39,404 bases of DNA from DASVWH01 sp036389715. Its GTDB lineage: Bacteria; Acidobacteriota; Blastocatellia; Pyrinomonadales; Pyrinomonadaceae. The notes under the pieces were generated by a model. That model did no database searches. It was not told where the DNA came from and saw only the letters and a program-made list of their open reading frames with translations. This document shows, piece by piece, positions 1 through 7,227 of this stretch. Position 1 is the first letter of the stretch. Each line of letters starts with the position of its first letter. Location: NCBI GenBank assembly GCA_036389715.1, contig DASVWH010000054.1:1-39404 (forward strand). The letters run 5' to 3'. The translations under genes and the position numbers were made by a program.

Positions 1-473
1 TCTATATGCTGCAATCGGTTATCGGCTAGAGATGGCGAAACAACGATGCCTACATTTTGCGAGAGCGCCGACAGGACGTGCGAAGTCTTCTCCATCAGGC
101 GGTCGGGCGCGCCGCCCGCGTCCGATTCCAGAGTCCGCAGAAAGGCATTGATGGCCGTCAGATCGGCCTTCGAGAGACGCGCTTCGCCGAGCATGTGGTC
201 AACATAAAAGCGATAGCCTTTGTCGGTCGGGATGCGACCGGCCGAGGTGTGCGGCTGTTCGACCAGGCCCGCATCCTCCAACTGCGCCATGACGTTGCGG
301 ATGGTCGCGGAACTGAGCCCGGCGGCGTGCGCGAAGCGGTCGGAGATAGTCCGCGAGCCGACCGGCTCGCCCGTCACCAGATGCTCCTTGATAATCGCAG
401 ACAAAACGGCCTGTCCGCGCGAATCGGTCGCTCTCGGATTCCGAGTTTGTAAGGTTGAAAGGCGACTGGCCAT
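1..473 (-). CDS. hrcA: Heat-inducible transcription repressor HrcA, N-terminal part (runs off left edge)
   Basis: HrcA represses class I heat-shock genes (groE, dnaK) by binding CIRCE operators. The minus strand reads openly from an ATG at 473 to the window edge, about 157 residues. It carries the N-terminal winged-helix DNA-binding domain: SRTISDRF near residue 34, then SSATIRNVMAQLEDAGLVEQ and HTSAGRIPTDKGYRFYVD, which are highly characteristic of this family. The end of the visible part, VGIVVSPSLADNRLQHI, is the start of the GAF-like domain. The C-terminal half lies outside the window. I searched the 565-nt upstream gap by eye for a CIRCE repeat (TTAGCACTC-N9-GAGTGCTAA) and found none. 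The gene is divergent from the SprT-like gene. Confidence 0.93.
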   Translation of the reverse strand, partial: MASRLSTLQTRNPRATDSRGQAVLSAIIKEHLVTGEPVGSRTISDRFAHAAGLSSATIRNVMAQLEDAGLVEQPHTSAGRIPTDKGYRFYVDHMLGEARLSKADLTAINAFLRTLESDAGGAPDRLMEKTSHVLSALSQNVGIVVSPSLADNRLQHI

Positions 474-544
474 CTGACTTTAAGAATTAAGAATGTGGCG
501 CGCGGCCGGGGATACGGGGAAAAGCGCGCCGACCGCTAAAAATT

Positions 545-573
545 GAATAACACCGCGACTTACGGCCTGTCAA
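545..573 (-). promoter_or_regulatory. Candidate hrcA promoter
   Basis: On the minus strand a perfect -35 box TTGACA (568-573) is followed after 17 nt by TTATTC (545-550), a poor -10; an 18-nt spacer would give TATTCA. It lies about 75 nt upstream of the hrcA ATG. Confidence 0.35.
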
Positions 574-891
574 GAACTCTTTAATTCGTCCAACAGGGCC
601 TCTCCGGGGACAGGACATCAATGAGAGTATAACGGATTATCCGAGACGGCGGCAAACTTTCTCCGGTGACCGCCGCGTGCCTCAACGGAGAGCGCCCGGC
701 CCGGCCTAATTCCAACCGCAGCAAACACTTAACACGCGCAAGCGCACCTGCGCTCCTCCATGCACAGGCTAACCCCTTCTTATCATTGGATTTACCTTAT
801 ACCCCGAATTTCGCTCCCGGCGAGCGCCCGTTGACGCACGCGGTCATTTAGTGCCGTTTCAAGGGCTTAGCCGCCCGCCCCGAGGAACAGA

Positions 892-921
892 TTGACGCCC
901 CCGGCAATGCGCCCTTAATAT
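892..921 (+). promoter_or_regulatory. Candidate promoter for the SprT-like gene
   Basis: TTGACG (892-897), an 18-nt spacer and TAATAT (916-921) lie about 117 nt upstream of the ATG at 1039. The -35 matches 5 of 6 and the -10 matches 4 of 6 of the sigma-70 consensus. Confidence 0.4.
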
Positions 922-1038
922 CAGTGGGTCAACTTCAGGCTTCCACCTAAGGGTTCGAGCGGCGTGCGTCTCCGGTGAAGGAGGGGCGCGGCCGGAGGCC
1001 CTTGAGAACCGGCAGTCGCCAGGTCGAAAGGTTCAGCA

Positions 1039-1770
1039 ATGTCACAGCCGGAAAGTCATCTGAGCAGCCTTTTCAGCGATGCTTTTCGCCAGCTCGGACG
1101 CAATCGCCCCGCGCCGGAAATAGAGGTCAGGTTTTACCCTTACGCGGGCCTGCATCACACGATTCGGCTGCGCTCGGGCCGTGTTTACGTCCGTATCTCG
1201 GACATCTTCAAGACGGCCCCGCCGGAGGTGCATCGCGCCCTGGCCTTCATCCTGGTGGCGAAACTCCTGGCCAAAAGGATACCGGAGGTCCACGAGCGGG
1301 TTTACAGGGCCTACGCCTATTCGCCGCAGATTCTGCGCGCCTCGGACATCGCCCGCCGAAATCGCGGGCGCAAAATGACGACCTCCGCGCGTGGCAGCTT
1401 TTACGACCTGGACAAGATGTTTCAGCGTCTCAACCGCCGTTTCTTCGACGGGCGGCTTGAGAGGCCCACACTCTCCTGGTCGCAGCGCCGGACGCGCCGG
1501 ATTCTGGGACACCACGACGCCGCGCACGACACCATCATCATCAGCAAAACGCTGGACGCCGCCGACGTGCCCGAGTGGCTCGTCGAATACGTGCTCTATC
1601 ACGAGATGCTGCACATCAAGCACCCGGCACGGCTCATCAAGGGCAGGCGCTACTATCACACCAACGCTTTTCGCGCCGAAGAGCAACGCTTTCCCTATTA
1701 TCATCAAGCGCAGGACTGGCTGGAGCTGGTCGCGCGCCAGCGACTGATTCCACGCGCCAGGGCCGCCTGA
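1039..1770 (+). CDS. SprT-like zinc metalloprotease family protein
   Basis: This 243-aa protein is a putative zinc-dependent peptidase of the SprT/YgjP-like group. The active-site helix reads LVEYVLYHEMLHIKH, with zinc ligands H188 and H192 and catalytic E189. A likely third ligand is H207 in YYHTNAF, followed by an acidic segment and an aromatic-rich C-terminus (FPYYHQAQDWLEL), as in SprT-like domains. The N-terminal 110 residues look like an accessory domain with no motif I can name. There is no signal peptide, so it is probably cytoplasmic. The ATG at 1039 follows an AGGTCGAAAGG ribosome-binding region. The +1-frame ORF overlapping its start is a shadow. The physiological substrate is unknown; eukaryotic SPRTN cleaves DNA-protein crosslinks, but that role is not shown for this branch. 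Confidence 0.75.
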   Translation: MSQPESHLSSLFSDAFRQLGRNRPAPEIEVRFYPYAGLHHTIRLRSGRVYVRISDIFKTAPPEVHRALAFILVAKLLAKRIPEVHERVYRAYAYSPQILRASDIARRNRGRKMTTSARGSFYDLDKMFQRLNRRFFDGRLERPTLSWSQRRTRRILGHHDAAHDTIIISKTLDAADVPEWLVEYVLYHEMLHIKHPARLIKGRRYYHTNAFRAEEQRFPYYHQAQDWLELVARQRLIPRARAA

Positions 1771-2087
1771 GCCGCGAAGAGTTTTGGAACTTTAGAAACG
1801 CTCGGGCGTAATAAGCTGTCAGGTAGGTGGGCTCCTGGAGAGAGCGGGCGAGCAGCCGTCGAAACGTTATGCACCCTCCGACGTTTCGACGGATACTCGC
1901 CCGCTCTCTCTGTTTCCGGCCCCTGCTGTCGGAGCCGCCGCCTGGGGGCTGCGCCCGGCCATGGCGCTGGACAAACTGCGCGGCTCGCGGCTAGACTACG
2001 CAGTTTGCTGACCCGCCGCGCTGCTCTCATGGAGTGCGTGCGCCGGGGCAGCAGGCGATAATTCAAGACGGAGACTGAGATTCTTTT
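1771..2087. other. Intergenic region between the SprT-like gene and efp
   Basis: This 317-nt gap contains a large stem-loop (1838-1910) and a second inverted repeat, AAACTGCG...CGCAGTTT, near 1972-2009. GGAG at 2070-2073 is the probable ribosome-binding site of efp. I saw no convincing promoter and no small gene. Confidence 0.5.
1838..1910. terminator. Long two-part stem-loop downstream of the SprT-like gene
   Basis: The outer arms at 1838-1852 and 1896-1910 are a perfect 15-bp inverted repeat (GAGAGAGCGGGCGAG and its complement). The inner arms at 1856-1867 and 1881-1892 are a perfect 12-bp repeat (CCGTCGAAACGT). The two stems are separated by a 3x3 internal loop and close on a 13-nt loop. 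The 3' flank is TGTTT, a weak U-tract. It could be a terminator for the upstream gene or a structured leader of efp; the sequence alone does not decide. Confidence 0.6.
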
Positions 2088-2651
2088 ATGGCGATTCCCG
2101 CAACACAGATTCGGCGCGGCATGATTATTCTGTTTGAAGGCCAGCTCTGCAAGGTCGTTGATTTTCGCCATCACACGCCGGGAAACCTGCGTGCGATGGT
2201 ACAGACGAAGCTGCGCAACCTGCGCTCGGGCTCGACCTTTGAACACCGCTTTCGCTCCGCCGATACGGTTGATAAAGCCACGCTTGAGCAGCACGACATG
2301 GAATACCTCTACTCGGACGGCTCGCAGCACCATTTTATGAACACGGAGAACTACGAGCAGATCGCCCTGAGCGAAGAGGAGCTGGGCGACGCCGCTCAAT
2401 GGCTGATGCCGGGCCTCAAAATCCAGGTCGAGTTTTACGAAGGGCAGCCCATCGGCGTTGACCTTCCGCCCTCGATGGAGCTGACGGTGACGAGGACCGA
2501 GCCTTCGCTTAAGGGGGCGACCGTCTCGAACGTCAACAAACCCGCGACGCTGGAGAACGGCGTCACTATCCAGGTTCCGCCTTTCGTCAACGAAGGCGAC
2601 CGCATCCGCGTTGACCCTTCGGAAGCACGCTACATGGAACGCGCCAAGTAA
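2088..2651 (+). CDS. efp: Elongation factor P
   Basis: EF-P binds the ribosome between the P and E sites and relieves stalling at consecutive prolines. The 187-aa length is normal, with the KOW-like N-terminal domain (residues 1-65), a central OB domain and a C-terminal OB domain ending in the family signature near NEGDRIRVD. The loop that contacts the P-site tRNA normally carries a modified Lys or Arg (PGKG in Escherichia coli). Here it reads HHTPGNLRAM, so Asn33 occupies the position normally modified. I recall PGNLR-type loops in acidobacterial EF-Ps, which supports the taxonomic guess. No EpmA/B or EarP partner is in the window. A heptad repeat element begins at the stop codon and runs to waaA, suggesting cotranscription. 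Confidence 0.95.
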   Translation: MAIPATQIRRGMIILFEGQLCKVVDFRHHTPGNLRAMVQTKLRNLRSGSTFEHRFRSADTVDKATLEQHDMEYLYSDGSQHHFMNTENYEQIALSEEELGDAAQWLMPGLKIQVEFYEGQPIGVDLPPSMELTVTRTEPSLKGATVSNVNKPATLENGVTIQVPPFVNEGDRIRVDPSEARYMERAK

Positions 2652-2740
2652 GCTCAAAGCTCAAGATTCAAAGTTCAAAGTCAGCGTCTGTGACGGAGAT
2701 CGAACTTTGAGCCCTGGACTTTGAACCTTGAACTCTGAAC
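2650..2740. repeat. Heptad inverted-repeat element R1 (AAGTTCA type), efp-waaA
   Basis: The left arm is five 7-nt units from 2650: AAGCTCA, AAGCTCA, AGATTCA, AAGTTCA, AAGTCAG. The right arm is five units from 2706 to 2740: TTTGAGC, CCTGGAC, TTTGAAC, CTTGAAC, TCTGAAC, which are near reverse complements. The element overlaps the last bases of the efp stop codon and ends one base before the GTG of waaA, so the whole waaA translation leader is repeat-derived. Confidence 0.85.
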
Positions 2741-2741
2741 A

Positions 2742-4106
2742 GTGTATTTTCTCTACAGCGTCCTCCTGACCCTCGGCGTCGTCGCGCTCCTGCCGCGATT
2801 CATTTTCGACGCCGTGCGGCACGGGAAATATGTGACGGGTCTTGGCCAGCGATTGGGCAGGCTGCCGCCGCTTGAGACCAACGGACGCCCCGTCGTCTGG
2901 CTGCACTGCGTTTCGGTCGGCGAAGCGCAGGCGGCACACCCGCTGGCCCGCGCGATTCTCGAAAACTTCCCTTCTCATACGCTCGTCGTCTCGACCACTA
3001 CCCTGACCGGCCAGCGCATCGCCCGCGACATCTTCCGCACGCAGGCGGCCGCCGTCTTTTACTTCCCCTTCGACTGGGGATGGACTGCGCGGCGCGCTCT
3101 GCGAGCGGTCAACCCGGCGGCGGTCCTGATTATGGAGACGGAATTATGGCCGGGCTTTCTGCGCGAATGCCGTAAGCGCGGCGTGCCCGTGGCCATCGTC
3201 AACGGCAGATTGTCCGGGCGCTCCTTCGGCCGCTACAGGCTCATCCGGCGCTTCATCAGGCGCGTCGTTAACGACCTTGAGCTGGCGATTATGCAAACCG
3301 AGGCGGACGCAGAGCGGGTCCGCGCGCTCGGCTTGCGGCCCGAACGCGTGCGTGTTTCCGGCAACGTCAAATTCGACGCCGAAGCCCCGCGCGAGCAAGC
3401 GTTGACGGCTCAGCTGCGTCAACGCTTCGGTATTGACGCGGGCCGTCCGCTGCTCGTTGCGGCCAGTACACACGCGCCCGAAGAGCGCATTATCATCGAA
3501 GCACTCAAGCTGCTGCGCGCCATGCCCGGCCGAGACACGGCCAGACTATTGCTCGCGCCGAGACACCCCGAGCGGTTCGCCGAAGTAGCCTCTCTGCTCG
3601 AATCGTCGGGCCTGGGCTGGGCGCGGCGCTCTGAACGCGAGGCGCAAACGGACGCTGCTTGCGAGGCCATACTGCTGGACTCCATCGGCGAGCTGCGCGC
3701 CGTCTACCCGCTCGCCTCTGTAGTCTTCGTCGGCGGCAGCATCGCGCCGGTCGGCGGGCACAACATCCTCGAACCGGCGGCCGCCGGAATCTGTACCGTC
3801 ACGGGCGCGCACACGATGAACTTCGAGGCCATCGTCCGCGTCTTCCTAGAAGCGGGCGCGCTGGTGCAGCTCGCCCCGGTTTCTGAGCAGCAAGCGCCCG
3901 CCGCGCTCGCCTCCGTTTTGCATGAGCTGCTCTCGGACGAGGCGCGCAGGCACGCCATCGCTGCACACGCGCGGGCCGTGCTGGACGAGAATCGCGGCGC
4001 GACCGAGCGCACAGTCAAGCTGCTCGCCCCGCTGTTCAGCTCTGCCGCAGGACAACCCGATTCGGGTCGCCCGGAAGGCTTGCGGCCCGGCGCACTCTCG
4101 GCATGA
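2742..4106 (+). CDS. waaA: 3-deoxy-D-manno-octulosonic acid (Kdo) transferase
   Basis: WaaA/KdtA moves Kdo from CMP-Kdo to lipid IVA at the inner membrane, the first step of LPS core assembly. The 454-aa protein has an N-terminal membrane anchor (VLLTLGVVALLPRFIF). It then shows the GT-B features of the family: WLHCVSVGEAQAA near residue 50, METELWPGFLREC near 130, VNGRLS near 152, and the C-terminal donor-site signature GGSIAPVGGHNILEPAA near 331. The start is GTG at 2742, directly after repeat element R1, with no clear Shine-Dalgarno sequence. It overlaps lpxK by 4 nt (ATGA), implying translational coupling. The pair supports a diderm, LPS-containing envelope. Confidence 0.94.
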   Translation: MYFLYSVLLTLGVVALLPRFIFDAVRHGKYVTGLGQRLGRLPPLETNGRPVVWLHCVSVGEAQAAHPLARAILENFPSHTLVVSTTTLTGQRIARDIFRTQAAAVFYFPFDWGWTARRALRAVNPAAVLIMETELWPGFLRECRKRGVPVAIVNGRLSGRSFGRYRLIRRFIRRVVNDLELAIMQTEADAERVRALGLRPERVRVSGNVKFDAEAPREQALTAQLRQRFGIDAGRPLLVAASTHAPEERIIIEALKLLRAMPGRDTARLLLAPRHPERFAEVASLLESSGLGWARRSEREAQTDAACEAILLDSIGELRAVYPLASVVFVGGSIAPVGGHNILEPAAAGICTVTGAHTMNFEAIVRVFLEAGALVQLAPVSEQQAPAALASVLHELLSDEARRHAIAAHARAVLDENRGATERTVKLLAPLFSSAAGQPDSGRPEGLRPGALSA

Positions 4107-5158
4107 GCGGCCACACAGGCATCATCCTCGCGCCCCTCGGAACACTCTACGGAGCGGTCACGCGCGCACGGCTGGCGCTCTACCGCGCGGGCGCGCTGAC
4201 TGTTCAAAGAGTCAGCTCTCCGGTCATCAGCGTCGGCAATATCACTACGGGCGGGGCGGGCAAAACCCCTCTCGTCGAATGGATTGCGCGCGCACTGGCC
4301 CAACGCGGCGAGCGTGTCTGCATCCTGACACGCGGCTACGGCCGCGAGAAGCCCGGCTCGCGCGTGTTGGTCTCGGACGGCATGAGGATTCTGGCCGACG
4401 CCCGCACGGGAGGCGATGAGCCGCTGTTGCTGGCCGAAACGCTGGGCGGCGTGGCCGTCGTCAGCGATGCGGACCGCGTCGCGGCGGCGCGCTGGGCCGC
4501 ACAGAGCCTCCAGAGCAGCGTCTTCGTCCTGGACGACGGTTTTCAATACCTGCGGCTGGCGCGTGAGCTTAATCTGGTAGCGATTGACGCGACCAATCCC
4601 TGGGGCGGGTCGCGGCTCCTGCCGCGCGGTCGCCTGCGCGAGCCGCTCAAGGAGCTTAAACGCGCCGACTGCCTGGTCATTACGCGGGCCGAACAGGTTC
4701 AGGATACTGAATCTTTGCGGAAGCAGGTGGAGCGATTGAGCGGCGGGCGTCCCGTCTTGGTCTCACGGACACGCATCAAGGGAGCACAACTATTAGCGGA
4801 GACGCCGAACGCATCCGCGCCGGTGGAGATGCCGCAGGCGCTCGCGGCCTTCTGCGCCGTCGGCAACCCGCCAGCCTTCTTCGCGCAGGCGCGCCTGGCC
4901 GGATACACCCTGAATCTCACGCGGGCTTTCCGCGATCACCACTTCTATGCGCAGAGCGAGATGGACGCGCTGGTTGCGGAGGCCGGACGGCTGGGCGCGC
5001 GGGCGCTGCTGACGACGGCGAAAGATGCCGTCAAGCTCCGCTCGCTTCGATTGGACCTTCCCTGCTACGTGCTCAGGACAGAGGTCGAGTTCGAGGACGA
5101 AGCGAAGATGCTAGGCATGATTGACGAGGCGCTTCAAGCGCGAACGCGGCTCGCATGA
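4103..5158 (+). CDS. lpxK: Tetraacyldisaccharide 4'-kinase
   Basis: LpxK phosphorylates the 4'-position of the tetraacyldisaccharide 1-phosphate to give lipid IVA, the substrate of WaaA. The 351-aa length is typical. It carries the P-loop GNITTGGAGKTPLVEW at residues 45-60, TRGYGR near 74, and DDGFQYLRLARELNLVAID near 148, all diagnostic. An N-terminal hydrophobic helix suits its membrane association. The ATG overlaps the waaA stop (ATGA). The last codons lie in the left arm of a perfect 14-bp inverted repeat that continues into the convergent gap with the kinase gene. Confidence 0.94.
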   Translation: MSGHTGIILAPLGTLYGAVTRARLALYRAGALTVQRVSSPVISVGNITTGGAGKTPLVEWIARALAQRGERVCILTRGYGREKPGSRVLVSDGMRILADARTGGDEPLLLAETLGGVAVVSDADRVAAARWAAQSLQSSVFVLDDGFQYLRLARELNLVAIDATNPWGGSRLLPRGRLREPLKELKRADCLVITRAEQVQDTESLRKQVERLSGGRPVLVSRTRIKGAQLLAETPNASAPVEMPQALAAFCAVGNPPAFFAQARLAGYTLNLTRAFRDHHFYAQSEMDALVAEAGRLGARALLTTAKDAVKLRSLRLDLPCYVLRTEVEFEDEAKMLGMIDEALQARTRLA

Positions 5159-5208
5159 CAGAGTGACGCACATCCTGTGCGAGCCGTCCTCTCCTGCGAG
5201 CCGCGTTC
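5142..5208. terminator. Inverted repeat over the lpxK stop codon (probable terminator region)
   Basis: GAACGCGGCTCGCA (5142-5155) and TGCGAGCCGCGTTC (5195-5208) are perfect 14-bp complements flanking the lpxK TGA (5156-5158). A third partial copy, TGTGCGAGCCG, lies at about 5177-5187. This is a convergent junction, so the hairpin could end transcription from both sides. No good T-tract follows directly. Confidence 0.5.
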
Positions 5209-5244
5209 TCTTGACGCTGAACTGCCCTGGCCCTTCCTCTTTAC

Positions 5245-6963
5245 TTAGGAGTCGGGCGTATCCGTATTGCCCGAAGGCGGGGCCGGGGTCGGGTCTACCT
5301 GAATGTTCGGTTTGGGCAGCTGTTTCTGCCTCTTCGGCGTCGGCGCTGGTGGCGGCTCATCATCGGCCTGGCCGTCGTCCTGCGCCGGACTCGGCTGCGG
5401 CTCGGGCGTATCGCCCGGCTGGTTAGTATTCTTCTTTCGCGTCGGGCTCGGCTGCGGCTCGCCGGTATTGCCCGCATTCTGGTTGCGCGGCGCTTCGTTC
5501 GGATTACCCGCGTTGGCGTTACCGGCGGGCGCGGCATTCGCATTGCGGCCCGGAGCCGTCTCGCCGCCGCCGGGCGTACTCTCTCCCGGAGAACTGGATG
5601 GAACACTCGGAGCGATGTTCTGCTCGCCCCTGCCCGTGGGCGGCTGGGCGGGTTGAACGGGCTGGCTGCCGGGTTCGACGCCGAGCGGAGCCGAGTTGCT
5701 GTTAGCGGCTGGCTGCGAAGAGTTACGTGTGATGGCGAAGACCACCGCGAAGATGACGAGGAGCCCGGCCACCGCCGGGACGATGATGCGCCAGGGATTG
5801 AAGCTCTCCTGCGGCGCGGCTTCGACGGAAGTGAAAATCTCCGGCTCGTCGCCATTGGCGGGCGCTTGCCTGGACTGCACGACGGTCGCCTCATCACGGT
5901 CTTCGTTTGAAGTACCGCGCGGCGCTTTGTTAGAGCCCGTCGGGACGACGATCCGGTTGGTCGAGCGATCAGGAGCGTTGGGCCCCGTCGCCGTCGTCGC
6001 AGCGGCGGCAACGGCCGATTCTTTACCTTCGGCGGCCAGCGCCAGTGCCTCCGACAATTCGCTGACCGTCTGGAAGCGGTCCTCCGGGCGCTTGGCCATC
6101 GCGCGTGTGACGACGCGGCCGACCGACGCGTTCAAATCCTGGCGCTCTTCGAGCACGGAAGGCGGCGGCTCCTGCAAGTGCTTCATCATAATCGCCGTCG
6201 GCGATTCGCCCGTGAACGGCACGTGGCCGACGAGCATCTCGTAGAGAATCACGCCGAGCGAATAGATGTCCGAGCGCGAATCAATCTCCGAAGCCTGTGA
6301 GCATTGTTCGGGCGACATGTACTGCGGCGTCCCGATAATCAGGTTGGGCGCGGTCAGGCCGGGGTCCTGGCCGACCTTCTCCGTAATCTTGGCAATCCCG
6401 AAGTCGAGCACCTTGGCCCAGTCAGAGCCGCTGCCGACATCAACGAGCATGATGTTATCGCTCTTGAGGTCACGATGGACGACGCCTTCGCCGTGTGCGG
6501 CTTCGAGCGCGCCGCAGACCTGGCGGATGATTTCGATGACGCGCGGCAGCGGCATCGGCCCGTCCGTGTGAATGACTTCCTTGAGCGTTTCGCCCTTCAG
6601 GTATTCCATCACCAGAAAGACGACGCCGTTGGAGGATTCGCCGAAGTCCGTGACGTTCAGGGCATGCGGGTGAGAGATGCGCGAGGCGGCCCTGGCTTCC
6701 CTGGAGAAGCGGGCGACAATCTTATCGTCGGCGGCCAGCGCCGGATGCAGGACTTTGATGGCGACGGTCTTGTCCATCAGGATGTGTGTGCCCCGGTAGA
6801 CCGCCCCCATTCCCCCCTCGTTAATCAGCTCTTCGACGCGATATTTATCGGCGAGCGTCTGGCCCACCAGTTCGTCTTTGCTCTTCACCAGAACGGTCCC
6901 GTCAGCCGGACACAAAGTGTTCGCCTTCTCGAATTCCCTGCCACACTTCGGACATTTCTTCAT
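5245..6963 (-). CDS. Zinc-ribbon, membrane-anchored Ser/Thr protein kinase (PknB-like)
   Basis: This 572-aa Hanks-type kinase opens with a zinc-ribbon-like motif (C4, C7, C18). The kinase domain (about 40-310) has the glycine loop NEGGMGAVYRG (48-58), ATP-binding Lys K70, catalytic loop HRDLKSDN (163-170), metal-binding DFG (187-189) and activation-segment GTPQYMSPEQ (211-220), so it should be active. A Ser/Pro/Thr-rich linker leads to one transmembrane helix near residues 390-412 (WRIIVPAVAGLLVIFAVVF). The roughly 150-residue tail is rich in Pro, Asn and Gly, with a repeated EPQPSP module, and has no recognisable sensor domain. The single helix places the kinase in the cytoplasm and the low-complexity tail in the periplasm. 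No substrate is suggested by neighbours. It is convergent with lpxK. Confidence 0.92.
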   Translation of the reverse strand: MKKCPKCGREFEKANTLCPADGTVLVKSKDELVGQTLADKYRVEELINEGGMGAVYRGTHILMDKTVAIKVLHPALAADDKIVARFSREARAASRISHPHALNVTDFGESSNGVVFLVMEYLKGETLKEVIHTDGPMPLPRVIEIIRQVCGALEAAHGEGVVHRDLKSDNIMLVDVGSGSDWAKVLDFGIAKITEKVGQDPGLTAPNLIIGTPQYMSPEQCSQASEIDSRSDIYSLGVILYEMLVGHVPFTGESPTAIMMKHLQEPPPSVLEERQDLNASVGRVVTRAMAKRPEDRFQTVSELSEALALAAEGKESAVAAAATTATGPNAPDRSTNRIVVPTGSNKAPRGTSNEDRDEATVVQSRQAPANGDEPEIFTSVEAAPQESFNPWRIIVPAVAGLLVIFAVVFAITRNSSQPAANSNSAPLGVEPGSQPVQPAQPPTGRGEQNIAPSVPSSSPGESTPGGGETAPGRNANAAPAGNANAGNPNEAPRNQNAGNTGEPQPSPTRKKNTNQPGDTPEPQPSPAQDDGQADDEPPPAPTPKRQKQLPKPNIQVDPTPAPPSGNTDTPDS

Positions 6964-7160
6964 CTGCTCTTAAGCCTCGACTATGAACACCTGTGAATCC
7001 ATGCATGTGAGCGTATCACACAGTTTCCGCGCGGCGCAATGACCATAGAATTATGCCAAAACCAAAAAGGCGGAAGCAGGGTCGGGCCGCTGCCAATAGC
7101 TCCTCTCTTTTCGCCCCGCGGCTGGCGTCCCGGCCCGGCGCACGGCCCCGGCCGCTCTCG

Positions 7161-7199
7161 AAAAATGAAAGAGGAGATGACCTGACAGTCATCTCCTCT
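7161..7199 (-). terminator. Rho-independent terminator after the LecA-like gene
   Basis: On the minus strand a perfect 12-bp stem (arms 7170-7181 and 7188-7199, AGAGGAGATGAC) with a 6-nt loop is followed by TTTCATTTTT (7161-7170). It lies about 28 nt past the stop codon at 7228. Confidence 0.88.
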
Positions 7200-7227
7200 G
7201 ACACTCTGGCCGCCAGTCTCTCATCGC

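Larger units (their letters stand above)
474..1038. other. Divergent intergenic region, 565 nt
   Basis: This is the gap between the hrcA start and the SprT-like gene. I see candidate promoters for each side and a purine-rich stretch near 975-985. The short ORFs here look like chance reading frames with non-ATG starts and no recognisable protein features. I found no CIRCE operator, tRNA or strong terminator. Confidence 0.5.

Noticed and set aside
474..1038. CIRCE operator upstream of hrcA
   Set aside because: No TTAGCACTC-N9-GAGTGCTAA or close variant was found.
975..1460. ORF overlapping the SprT-like gene start
   Set aside because: It lies in another frame, and the SprT-like protein has an intact HEMLH active site in its own frame.
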